From contig NZ_JAKZAM010000031.1 in assembly GCF_022538055.1 (NCBI RefSeq), positions 1 to 63,317 of the forward strand: DNA of 63,317 nt, read 5' to 3'. The position numbers and the translations under genes are program-made. The DNA comes from Cognataquiflexum nitidum (GTDB lineage: Bacteria > Bacteroidota > Bacteroidia > Cytophagales > Cyclobacteriaceae). Shown piece by piece: positions 45,618-53,681 of this stretch; positions within the stretch are counted from its first letter, which is position 1, and each line of letters begins with the position of its first letter. Under the pieces are notes generated by a model, which did no database searches, was not told where the DNA came from, and was given only the letters and a program-made list of their open reading frames with translations.

Positions 45618-46034
45618 ATGAAAATAGCTCCTCCCTCTTGCGAAAAATGCTTTGACGACTACAAGGATGCTCTTGATGAATTGCAAGAAGTTGTAAGGCT
45701 GTATAAAACCGCCCCTTTGGATGCTAAAATGCAAAAAAAGGTCATCCGTACTTTTGAACTGACGCACGAACTAGCCTTGAAAACCATTGTGGAATTCTTC
45801 AAAAAACAAGGCCGGCAACAACCTTTTTCAGGTTCAAGAGACACTACGGTAGAGGCTTTTAATGAAGAACTGATCGACGACGGCAAGGGATGGCTCGACA
45901 TGATCATCGAAAGAATCAAATTTAACCCTCTTTATACTGAAGATTTTCAAGGCGAGTTTGCAGAAAAAATTACCAAAAAGTACATCAAACTCCTTGAAAA
46001 TTTTGAGCGGAAATTGACTAAAAAACTGGAGTAG
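45618..46034 (+). CDS. HI0074-like (HEPN-type) nucleotidyltransferase substrate-binding protein, solitary
   Basis: The 138-residue all-helical protein resembles HI0074, the HEPN-like partner of the minimal nucleotidyltransferase HI0073; the pair forms toxin-antitoxin-like modules. Recognisable parts are LDELQEVVRLYKTAPLDAKMQKKVIRTFELTHELALKTIVEFFKKQG and GWLDMIIERIKFNPLYTEDF. No nucleotidyltransferase is found on either side: HtrA lies upstream and an LVIVD lipoprotein downstream. It is therefore an orphan here. It is not near known mobile genes. Confidence 0.78.
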   Translation: MKIAPPSCEKCFDDYKDALDELQEVVRLYKTAPLDAKMQKKVIRTFELTHELALKTIVEFFKKQGRQQPFSGSRDTTVEAFNEELIDDGKGWLDMIIERIKFNPLYTEDFQGEFAEKITKKYIKLLENFERKLTKKLE

Positions 46035-46078
46035 GATTGGAAAATGACAGGGTGAGCTGCAAAACATCAATCTGTACA

Positions 46079-46105
46079 TTGATCCGAACACGAAGTTTAT
46101 TTTTG
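46079..46105 (+). promoter_or_regulatory. Candidate promoter of the LVIVD lipoprotein gene
   Basis: TTG (46079-46081), 16 bases and TATTTTTG (46098-46105) approximate the Bacteroidota promoter. Transcription would begin near 46112 and run about 110 bases to the gene. Confidence 0.35.
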
Positions 46106-46224
46106 AAAATGAAAATTTCTGCAATTTTTTTAATACCCATTGTAGCACTATTATACTATGGACCGTCAAGGGGATACAAACTTTTGACAAACTGTTTTTC
46201 TCCTACACCAAATATTTTACCGCT

Positions 46225-47502
46225 ATGAAAAATAACACTAATCCCACTATTGGTAAAAGTCTCCATCTAGTATTGGCCTTTATGATGTTTTTGGTGTTGC
46301 CTTCCTGTCATGACGAGGTCACCAACACCTACACTTATAAAACCATCATTCCGGTTTATCTCCAAATGAGTACTGTAAGGGAGGCAGACATCATCATAGA
46401 ACCGGGGAAAGAATTGGATAACCCAGGCAAAATCTACATCTACGAGGATTACCTATTCATCAATGAACCCCAAAAGGGAATCCATATACTCGACAACTCC
46501 AATCCTGCTGATCCCAAGAACCTCAATTTTATCAATATTCCGGGCAATGTAGACCTAGCCATAAACAGCAATATCCTTTACGCAGACAATTACGTGGATC
46601 TCTTGTCTTTTGATATCAGTGATGTGAGGAGTATCAAAATGGTAGGAAGGGAAGAAGATGTATTCAAAAGCATGTATTCAAATTTTGACACAGGACAAAT
46701 CATCACTTGGAAAGATACTGTCCTAACGAGCGAATCCGATAGGATGTGGGGTTGGGCAGGATGGTGGGGAAGACCGGAGTTCTCGTCGTTTGCTAATGAT
46801 TCCGGTAGCAAAGGAGGGGGTCAAAGTTATGGTCAGGGTGGTTCCATGGCGAGATTCACCCTGATGAGTGCGCACTTATATGCAGTGGACCAATACAGTT
46901 TGAGGGTATTTGATGTCACAAAAGAAGATGAGCCCACCTTTATCAAAAACATTGAGTTAGGATGGGGAATCGAAACCATTTTCCCTTTTCAGGAAAAACT
47001 CTTCATCGGTTCAACCACCGGTATGCATATCTATGATGCGAGTACGCCTTCTGATCCGAAAAAAATGGCTGAATACTCCCATTTCACGGCATGCGATCCT
47101 GTAGTGGTGAATGAAGATTATGCCTTTGTGACGCTCCGCAATGGCGAATTTTGCCGTCAGGGAGTGAATGAATTGCAGGTTTTAGACATCAAAGATCCTT
47201 ACAATCCAAAGCTGCTGAAATCCTATGCCATGCTTAATCCGCATGGGTTGGGCCTTGCGGGTGATTACCTCTATATCGCTGAAGGAAAACACGGCCTCAA
47301 AAGCTTCAATGTGGCTGATGTGATGAACATCGACAAACATCAGCTTGAATTTTTGAAATCCATGAAGTCTGTGGACATCATTCCCGGTCCAAAATCCTTG
47401 ATTGTTATCGGCCCGGACGGCGTTTGTCAGTTTGATTATTCCACTCCTTCCAAACTCAAACCGCTAAGCTGCATTCAGGTCAAAAAGCCTGTGATTGTTT
47501 GA
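46225..47502 (+). CDS. LVIVD-repeat lipoprotein
   Basis: The 425-residue protein has a lipoprotein signal ending VLPSCH. Several LVIVD-type repeats of about 40 residues follow (GIHILDNSNPADPKNLNFI, RVFDVTKEDEPTFIKNIELG, HIYDASTPSDPKKMAEYS, QVLDIKDPYNPKLLKSYAM), probably folding as a beta-propeller. Function is unknown; such proteins are surface or periplasmic in Bacteroidota. The start codon overlaps the stop of a possible 39-codon leader frame at 46109 (ATGA), though that frame may be untranslated. Confidence 0.83.
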   Translation: MKNNTNPTIGKSLHLVLAFMMFLVLPSCHDEVTNTYTYKTIIPVYLQMSTVREADIIIEPGKELDNPGKIYIYEDYLFINEPQKGIHILDNSNPADPKNLNFINIPGNVDLAINSNILYADNYVDLLSFDISDVRSIKMVGREEDVFKSMYSNFDTGQIITWKDTVLTSESDRMWGWAGWWGRPEFSSFANDSGSKGGGQSYGQGGSMARFTLMSAHLYAVDQYSLRVFDVTKEDEPTFIKNIELGWGIETIFPFQEKLFIGSTTGMHIYDASTPSDPKKMAEYSHFTACDPVVVNEDYAFVTLRNGEFCRQGVNELQVLDIKDPYNPKLLKSYAMLNPHGLGLAGDYLYIAEGKHGLKSFNVADVMNIDKHQLEFLKSMKSVDIIPGPKSLIVIGPDGVCQFDYSTPSKLKPLSCIQVKKPVIV

Positions 47503-47568
47503 TTTATTTTTCCTAAAACGCTCCACGGGCTCAAAACCCTTGGAGGGTTCTTCACTTTCAAAAATAAA

Positions 47569-48183
47569 ATGAAAAAAAGCCTGCATCTTTTTCTTGTCCT
47601 CTTTTCTTTGATAGGAAAAACCTATTCCCAAGAAAAAACCTTTTTCAACCAAACTGATTTTGGCACTTCGTTCGGGCAGGTGAAGACCCTTTTTGAGGAA
47701 TACACGACACGGGTCAATTTTTCATTCCAAACATTGAACGGAGTAAGAATCAATAAATACCATGCAACGGGATTTTTGGTAGGAGTGGATACCTATCCTA
47801 ATCTCACCCTGATGCCATTGGGCTTAGGCTGGAGAGGTTTCATGGACAAAGGGAAAAGACATACCTTATTTGCGGGAATGGACTTGGGGGCTGCCTCAGC
47901 CATGTTGGAAAAAAGAGTAGAAACAGAGTGGACAGAATCCTGGTATGAAGGAGGTTTATTTTTGAACCCGAGCATAGGAATCCGACGCCAATCCAAAAAG
48001 GGAAAACATGCATCTGTCTTGAGTATTGGATACAAAAGGCAGGAAGCAAACTTTTATGAGGGATCAAAAGAAATCGGTTTTTCCTCATTCAGAGATGCCT
48101 CCATCCCTCCGGGATTTAATTCTATACGTAGGGAAGAGTACATTTTCAATAGCTTGGCCCTGAAATGGGGATTGATTTTTTAA
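47569..48183 (+). CDS. Small outer-membrane beta-barrel-type protein
   Basis: The 204-residue protein has a signal peptide (MKKSLHLFLVLFSLIGKTYSQ). Strand-rich segments follow (HATGFLVGVDTYPNLTLMPLGLGWRGF, HTLFAGMDLGAASA) and a C-terminal ALKWGLIF ending in Phe, as in small eight-stranded barrels. No family can be named. It follows the LVIVD gene by 66 bases on the same strand without a terminator between, so they may work together at the cell surface. Confidence 0.72.
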   Translation: MKKSLHLFLVLFSLIGKTYSQEKTFFNQTDFGTSFGQVKTLFEEYTTRVNFSFQTLNGVRINKYHATGFLVGVDTYPNLTLMPLGLGWRGFMDKGKRHTLFAGMDLGAASAMLEKRVETEWTESWYEGGLFLNPSIGIRRQSKKGKHASVLSIGYKRQEANFYEGSKEIGFSSFRDASIPPGFNSIRREEYIFNSLALKWGLIF

Positions 48184-48228
48184 AATCGGAAAAGGCAATG
48201 CCTTTAATGATTGCCTTGTCCGATTTTA
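48182..48228. terminator. Bidirectional terminator between two small barrel genes
   Basis: AAAATCGG plus AAGGCAAT pairs with ATTGCCTT plus CCGATTTT (two internal mismatches) around a 10-base loop. It separates convergent genes ending at 48183 and 48242. Confidence 0.75.
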
Positions 48229-48241
48229 TATATGTTTTTAC

Positions 48242-48853
48242 TTAATTCCTCCATTTACCGCCACCAACATAGAATCCAATGGCGATACCCAGATAGCTGT
48301 TGGCACTTATCCCAATTACATCCCCCTGTAAATTCACCAAATCAGATTTTGGTATAAAATTATAATCTAGTCCTAGCCTAAACTTCCTTGCTTCAAATCC
48401 TGCCCTAATCATGGGTGCAATAGCTGAATTTGTAGACAAAGTCCCATAATCGTCTGGATCTATTGTTGTATCTACCTCAAAACTGCCAAAACGTGCCCAA
48501 CCAAGCCCAGCTCCAATAAATGGTGCAAAATTGCTCCCTGGCTTCTTGAAATAATAATCATAGGTCAAGGCAATAATGCCGTTGGCAGAAAGTTTTCCTG
48601 TCGCATCATCTGTTGATTGGATATAAACTACATCTCTTGCCATGGTGGCACCGCCAATCCTCAAGCCAATATTCATATTTTCTTTAATATTGTACTTGGG
48701 TTCTAAATAATATAAAATCCCGCCCCCACCTGCACTTGGAACGGTGTAGCCTAAATCCAAGCCAATCCGGAATTTCCCTTTTTCCTGGGCATTTGCCAAA
48801 CCTGTAAAACAAAAAAAATACAGGATGGCCAAAACAAACATTGCTTTTTTCAT
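48242..48853 (-). CDS. Outer-membrane beta-barrel domain protein
   Basis: The 203-residue protein has a signal peptide (MKKAMFVLAILYFFCFTGLANAQ), then alternating strands of an OmpA/OmpW-like eight-stranded barrel (FRIGLDLGYTVPSAGGGG, FAPFIGAGLGWARFG, LGIAIGFYVGG). Function unknown. A decayed relative of its middle part lies about 300 bases upstream, at 49137-49240 on the same strand. Confidence 0.8.
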   Translation of the reverse strand: MKKAMFVLAILYFFCFTGLANAQEKGKFRIGLDLGYTVPSAGGGGILYYLEPKYNIKENMNIGLRIGGATMARDVVYIQSTDDATGKLSANGIIALTYDYYFKKPGSNFAPFIGAGLGWARFGSFEVDTTIDPDDYGTLSTNSAIAPMIRAGFEARKFRLGLDYNFIPKSDLVNLQGDVIGISANSYLGIAIGFYVGGGKWRN

Positions 48854-49136
48854 ATTGTTTATAAAATAATGATTTAGGAAAGATTAATAAAATTTTACAA
48901 TTTTTAGGTGTTAGTTACGTAAAAAAAATATGGAAGGTTCATTGAAAATTGTGAATTTTCAATCCTCTTTAAAAATTATATGTCAATATTTTGTAAAAAA
49001 AAAGGGAAATAAACGACTTTGCAAAAATGATATCCAAAAACCAACCGGAACATTAAGGAAAACAACTAAGCGAAATCGTAACGTAATCGCCATTTAAGCG
49101 AGGATGTTTCAGCGATTAAGAATTCCTATAGAGTTT
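48854..49136. other. Intergenic A/T-rich region without genes
   Basis: No coding frame or RNA gene was recognised. The right part (49063-49136) may continue the barrel-gene fossil at 49137-49240, but the match is too weak to call. The left part would hold the promoter of the 48242-48853 gene. Confidence 0.5.
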
Positions 49137-49240
49137 TTAAAGATCAGATTTTAGTACAAAAGTATTGTCTACTGCCAAGTATTGGTGCTTCAAATTCTAC
49201 CCTTAATACCGGCACAATTGAAGAACTGTAAGCCAAAACC
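49137..49240 (-). pseudogene. Fossil of a barrel gene related to 48242-48853
   Basis: The plus-strand text matches 48339-48450 in order: ATCAGATTTT, a conserved middle, GCTTCAAAT and following bases. Read on the minus strand, a frame SSIVPVLRVEFEA corresponds to NSAIAPMIRAGFEA of the intact protein, then breaks down at a stop codon. Only this central piece is recognisable. It indicates an old tandem copy now degraded. Confidence 0.65.
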
Positions 49241-49506
49241 TTGATTTTTTTGATTTTAATTTTGAGAGTAATTTCCTATTGACCGATGATGAGATTAAAT
49301 TCATCCTTATGGTACAAAAAGAACATAATCAATGGCCCATTTCCAAGATATTGAAAAATAGCTTGTAAAATCGAGTATGATTTACACATGGATCTTTAAT
49401 TATATTTATTAATGTAAGAAAATCGGCGTTTATCTTCAAGTCTTAAACCAAAATCCGCCGAAGGCGTTACATTTGCCGAAGATCAAAAACTTTTACGTAC
49501 GCCATC
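49241..49506. promoter_or_regulatory. Upstream region of the ABC transporter operon
   Basis: No gene was recognised. TACATTTG at 49468-49475 fits the Bacteroidota -7 box TAnnTTTG and lies 31 bases before the ATG of the ATPase gene. No good -33 TTG is at the right distance, so the promoter is tentative. Confidence 0.4.
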
Positions 49507-50223
49507 ATGCTTGAGGTTTCGGGATTAATCAAAAAATACGGCAAACAAAATGCCGTCAATGACATCAGTTTTTCATTACAAGGCGGGGAAGTAGTCGGGC
49601 TATTAGGTCCAAACGGCGCCGGAAAAAGTACCACGATGAAATGTATCGTGGGTCTGCTTCGCAAGACTGCCGGAGAAATCCAGATCGGAGGTCATGACCA
49701 CCTGTCAGTAGCTGCAAAGAAGTATTTCTCTTACATCCCCGAAACACCCCATGTCTATGACCTGCTTACTGTCAAAGAACATATGCAGTTTATTGCACAG
49801 GCATATGGCATAAGGGATTGGAAAGACAAAGCAGCCGAATTGATGGAAATCTACGACTTGACCGACAAAGCGGACAAACTCGGCCGTGATTTGTCAAAAG
49901 GGATGCGCCAAAAAGTGTCCATCTGTTGTGCTTTGTTGCCAGATCCACAAGTTTTGTTCTTTGACGAACCAATGATTGGCCTAGATCCAAAAGCCATCAA
50001 AAACACCAAAAAAATATTCAAGGAGCTCAAAGACCAAGGAAAAACCATTTTAGTCAGCACACACCTTATCGATAGCGTCGAAACTATCGCTGACAGAATT
50101 ATGATCATGAAAGATGGCAACATCATCGGCAATGATACCATATCCAATCTCAAGACAGCCTTTAGTAGTACAGGCGACTCAAGTTTAGAAGACCTCTTTT
50201 TAGAATTGACCAAAGATGAATGA
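49507..50223 (+). CDS. ABC transporter ATP-binding protein
   Basis: The 238-residue ATPase has Walker A GPNGAGKSTTMK (about 36-47), the Q-loop region YIPETPHVYDLL, the signature LSKGMRQKVS, Walker B VLFFDEPMIGLDP and the switch histidine in LVSTHLIDS. It is of the CcmA/NatA-type exporter ATPases. It overlaps the permease gene by eight bases, so together they form a two-gene export system. The substrate is unknown. Confidence 0.92.
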   Translation: MLEVSGLIKKYGKQNAVNDISFSLQGGEVVGLLGPNGAGKSTTMKCIVGLLRKTAGEIQIGGHDHLSVAAKKYFSYIPETPHVYDLLTVKEHMQFIAQAYGIRDWKDKAAELMEIYDLTDKADKLGRDLSKGMRQKVSICCALLPDPQVLFFDEPMIGLDPKAIKNTKKIFKELKDQGKTILVSTHLIDSVETIADRIMIMKDGNIIGNDTISNLKTAFSSTGDSSLEDLFLELTKDE

Positions 50224-51859
50224 GTTCAAACTTCTGATCCGTAAAGACCTTTTTATTCTGGTCAATAACATCAAGCTGATCCTCAGAAATCCCCTGAGGC
50301 TGTTGCCTTATGTGTTTGTGTTGGGCTATTTCAGTTTTTTCTATTTCCGAAGAACAGGCAAAAAACAAGAAATCAACACGGATGAAATTGGGAACCTTCA
50401 GGACGCTGCCGGTCAAATTGAAGAAGTGGATTTTGCAGTTCAGAATATTGCCGGGGGAATTACCCTATTGGCTTTGGCATTCCTGATGTTTCAACTTTAT
50501 CGGGCTACGAAGAAAAACATCAGCTTCTTCAGCATGGCTGATGTAAATTTGCTTTTTACCTCGCCCGTTTCACCTCAGAAATTGCTGATGTATTATATGA
50601 TTAGGTCAATCATCCCATCATTGGGAGGATCTTTTCTGTTTGTCATCTATAGTACGGCACAACTCAATGATGTTTTTGATCTCAACTTCTGGAATCTGGC
50701 GTTGATGTCCATCGGCGTGACATTATTCTTTTTTATTCTTTCGCCGATCAAGTTTCTGATCTATACGCTCAACACCAAGTATAATATCTTGGGATATATC
50801 AAAAACGGTGTATTTGCACTCGGAGTGATTCTCTTCCTGATGGTGCTGATTCCAGGAATGATGGCAGAGAAATTTTGGCAGGGAATGTTTGCTTGGATCG
50901 GTTCATCATGGTTTGATTTCTTTCCACTTGTCGGCTGGAGCCGGGGGATTATCACTTTTGTCAGCCATGATAATCTCTGGAGTTCAATGGGCTTTATTGG
51001 CGTTTACCTGCTTTCATTTTTAATTATTGTACAGCTCGTACTGACTCATGCTGGGTATTATTATGAAGATGTCCTCGATTCGACCCAATCCAATGAGGAG
51101 GTGAAGGAGAAAGCAAAAGGGAAGCAGCAAGCTTCTGAATCTACAGGAAGCCTCAACCTCAATAAGAAACTAGAACTGAAAGACTTCGGTACCGGTGCAA
51201 CGGCATTATACTGGAGAAATTACGTCCACAGTTCGAGACAGGATTTCCATCCACTTTTTGGATTGTATGGCTTAGGATTCGCAGCAATTGCCATTATCAT
51301 GGCCATTTTGTCAAATTTCGAATGGTTCTCTCACAAGATCATATATGGATACCTGATAATGATGGTAGGTTTTTACTTTTTGGCAGGAATGGGCAGATCG
51401 AGTGTGGGGGATTTGAAAAAACCCTTTTTTATCTTGATTCCTGCTTCTTGGCCTTCCAAGTTTTGGAACATGATCAAGCTGGACATTTATCAGACTTTGA
51501 TTTTTGCAGTAATTATGATCATCCCCACGGTGCTGATAGCAGACCTGAATTGGGGATTGATGTTGCTGTTTCCTTACTGCATGGTGGCGTTTTATCTAAC
51601 GGGCTTTGCCATTACACTCACGACGCAGGTGGGATTTGAAGAAGGTTGGGACAGGAAGCTGATCAAGCCCGTTATTATTGGAGGGGTGTTTTTATTTGGG
51701 ATTTTACCTTCCTTGGCGGCAGGCATATTTGGGTTTGTCATCTCAAGACAATTTATATTTGCGATGACTGGTGTCAGCATGGGTATTTTCGTCGTGGCTG
51801 CAGTGATGCTGCACGTGACCTTGGATATCATCAGCAAAGTGGAATTTAAGGAAATGTGA
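50216..51859 (+). CDS. ABC transporter permease (multi-pass membrane protein)
   Basis: The 547-residue protein has about ten to twelve predicted membrane segments in two groups with a charged cytoplasmic loop between them (about 280-330, rich in Glu, Lys and Gln). The layout resembles large ABC-2-type or putative ABC exporter permeases with no substrate-binding domain. Its start lies inside the 3' end of the ATPase gene. Substrate unknown. Confidence 0.82.
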   Translation: MNEFKLLIRKDLFILVNNIKLILRNPLRLLPYVFVLGYFSFFYFRRTGKKQEINTDEIGNLQDAAGQIEEVDFAVQNIAGGITLLALAFLMFQLYRATKKNISFFSMADVNLLFTSPVSPQKLLMYYMIRSIIPSLGGSFLFVIYSTAQLNDVFDLNFWNLALMSIGVTLFFFILSPIKFLIYTLNTKYNILGYIKNGVFALGVILFLMVLIPGMMAEKFWQGMFAWIGSSWFDFFPLVGWSRGIITFVSHDNLWSSMGFIGVYLLSFLIIVQLVLTHAGYYYEDVLDSTQSNEEVKEKAKGKQQASESTGSLNLNKKLELKDFGTGATALYWRNYVHSSRQDFHPLFGLYGLGFAAIAIIMAILSNFEWFSHKIIYGYLIMMVGFYFLAGMGRSSVGDLKKPFFILIPASWPSKFWNMIKLDIYQTLIFAVIMIIPTVLIADLNWGLMLLFPYCMVAFYLTGFAITLTTQVGFEEGWDRKLIKPVIIGGVFLFGILPSLAAGIFGFVISRQFIFAMTGVSMGIFVVAAVMLHVTLDIISKVEFKEM

Positions 51860-52228
51860 TTTTTGGTTCAAGACTGGAGGTGTTTTTTATTGCTCACGCA
51901 AAGACGGAGAGAAAAATAAATGATGAATTCAGAATTATGAATGATGCCCCCTTATCTCTGAGTTCTCAGGGCACTCCTTTGGTAAATTTTCTTGGATTCC
52001 CTTTTGCGACCATTGCAAAACCTTTGCGTCCATTGCGGTAAAAAAACCAGTAAGAGAATTTGGAAAATAAAGTCTGAAGACTTTCTCATTTTAGTCCAAG
52101 TCTGTAGACTTGAACTAGTGTTGGTTCAAGACTTAGTCTTGGGCCATCTCAATGCAGTCTTCGGACTGCTATTTCGAAAAAAATTTTAGATCGAAAGTCC
52201 AAGTCTGAAGACTTGAACTATGCTTGAA
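51860..52228. repeat. Repeat-rich intergenic region with AGTCTGAAGACT palindromes
   Basis: At least five related imperfect palindromes occur: 52070-52083, 52096-52117, 52125-52142 (inverted), 52154-52169 and 52199-52220. The best copies share the 22-base form CCAAGTCTG[A/T]AGACTTGAACTA (copies at 52096 and 52199). The left part holds Bacteroidota-style CGCAAAGACG and CCTTTGCGTCC fragments in inverted orientation. No gene is visible. The palindromes look like REP-type elements of a family different from the one near 56000. Confidence 0.7.
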
Positions 52229-52798
52229 CTACCCAATTTCAACTCCATATTTTCCCAATAAACCCGGAAGTCCATCGAGGGCAAACTTTGCTTTTTTGAT
52301 CCGGTTTCTCTCGGGATCGATACTGAAATTGGATGCATTCCTGAAATCTGCCCTTTCCAAAACGGTATTGTCAAAAACTGCTCCTGAAAGATCCGAGTCG
52401 TCAAAAATGGATGCACTAAAATCCGCTTCTGAAAAGTCAGATTCCTTCAACCTGCAATTTTTGAATACTGTCTTCTGCAGCTTTGTTCTGAAAAATGAAG
52501 CATGGTCCAAAACACAATTCTCAAATCCCAAGACCAAACCTATGATTTCGCATTTGTCAAATCGCAAACCCAATAACTTGCAGTCTTTGAAAACCACCTC
52601 TCTGAAAGCTGTTTTGAAAAGATTTGCCATACTGAGGTTACAACCCAAAAATTCACATTCGATAAAAACAGATCCCGACAAGTCAGCATTTGCTAAATCA
52701 CAGCCCTTAAAAATACACGACTCATATTCCCCTTTGACAAAAGTCTTAGATTCATAATCAGCATTGGTGAATGTTTGGGATTGGTAATAATTAGGCAT
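52229..52798 (-). CDS. Pentapeptide-repeat protein
   Basis: The 189-residue protein is built almost wholly of A(D/N)LXX-type pentapeptides (CDLANADLSGSVFIECEF, SDFSEADFSASIFDDSDL, AVFDNTVLERADF), which fold as a right-handed quadrilateral beta-helix. Some such proteins mimic DNA and protect gyrase, but most have unknown function. It has no signal peptide. It is surrounded by repeat elements and lies beside a toxin-antitoxin-like pair on the same strand. Confidence 0.88.
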   Translation of the reverse strand: MPNYYQSQTFTNADYESKTFVKGEYESCIFKGCDLANADLSGSVFIECEFLGCNLSMANLFKTAFREVVFKDCKLLGLRFDKCEIIGLVLGFENCVLDHASFFRTKLQKTVFKNCRLKESDFSEADFSASIFDDSDLSGAVFDNTVLERADFRNASNFSIDPERNRIKKAKFALDGLPGLLGKYGVEIG

Positions 52799-52821
52799 AT
52801 CGATTGGCTCAGGAAATCAGA

Positions 52822-53229
52822 CTATTTGCTTTTCCAATTTTGAATTTTCAAATCCCTTATTCTACCAAAATGATTCACATTATTGGTTACCAATGTTAAA
52901 TTATTTTCAATAGCTATTCCGGCAATCAGTAAATCAATATCATCCACAGAATTTCCTGACTTCCTTAATGAGGAATATAAATCAGAGGAGATTTTTGATG
53001 AATTGATTGTAAGTGGTAGTATGATATTTCCGGACATGAAATCATCAAAAACTTCTAATTGCTTCAAAGCATTTTTTGCAAGCAAACCACTAGTGATTTC
53101 ATAATGGGTAATAATGCTGATTTCGATAAAATTAAAATGCTCTAAATATTCCTTGAATTTAATCTTTACCTCTTGATCTCCTCTAAAAAAATATGAAAGG
53201 ATATCTGTATCAATCATTACCCTATCCAT
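52822..53229 (-). CDS. VapC-like PIN-domain ribonuclease toxin
   Basis: The 135-residue protein has the PIN acidic residues: Asp7 in MIDTDILSY, Glu44 in HYEITSGLL and Asp97/Asp99 in SVDDIDLLIAG, which bind the metal for RNA cleavage. TNNVNHFGRI near the C-terminus is the usual late motif, with Asn where some homologues have Asp. Its start overlaps the antitoxin gene by eight bases, so the two are coupled as a type II toxin-antitoxin module. Confidence 0.88.
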   Translation of the reverse strand: MDRVMIDTDILSYFFRGDQEVKIKFKEYLEHFNFIEISIITHYEITSGLLAKNALKQLEVFDDFMSGNIILPLTINSSKISSDLYSSLRKSGNSVDDIDLLIAGIAIENNLTLVTNNVNHFGRIRDLKIQNWKSK

Positions 53230-53458
53230 CTATTCTTCTTTTACTGTTTTCTCTCCTTGCAATCAATCTTTCAGTAAAATCATTTGCTATATCCTTATCC
53301 AAATCATTCCATGAGCCAGAAAAAGACAAAATATCTTCTTTATGTAAGGTAGGGTTTTCAAGCTTAAGGATAAAATTCTCCAACAACTCCAGCTTATCTG
53401 AAGGTATCTGTTTGATTTTTTTGGAAAGCCTATTTCTTAACTCAGTTTCTTTAATCAT
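53222..53458 (-). CDS. VapB-like antitoxin
   Basis: The 78-residue acidic protein lies directly upstream of the PIN toxin and overlaps it. It is largely helical with a long basic-acidic C-terminal helix (DFTERLIARRENSKRRIDG) of the kind that wraps the toxin. No clear DNA-binding fold is seen at the N-terminus (KETELRNRLSKKIKQIP), so its family is uncertain. Function rests mostly on gene order. Confidence 0.75.
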   Translation of the reverse strand: MIKETELRNRLSKKIKQIPSDKLELLENFILKLENPTLHKEDILSFSGSWNDLDKDIANDFTERLIARRENSKRRIDG

Positions 53459-53681
53459 AACCGTAACTTTAATTAAATGTAAGGATTTTTACGAAAAATT
53501 GGTTTACAAAAAGAGTCAATAAATGTCGTTCATCGAAATTCTAACCATTTATTTGAACTGAAATTAATAGAAATTAATGGATCGGAATCCTTTCCGCATC
53601 TTATTGGTCCATTCGACCATAAGCTTTCCTATTTCTTCAAAATTTCCCTTATTTTTAATTTCAAACTCTTTACCCTTGAAT

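Noticed and set aside
53577..53681. In-frame upstream ATG of the zinc dehydrogenase
   Set aside because: The added 35 residues have no family match, and the standard N-terminus begins at 53682.
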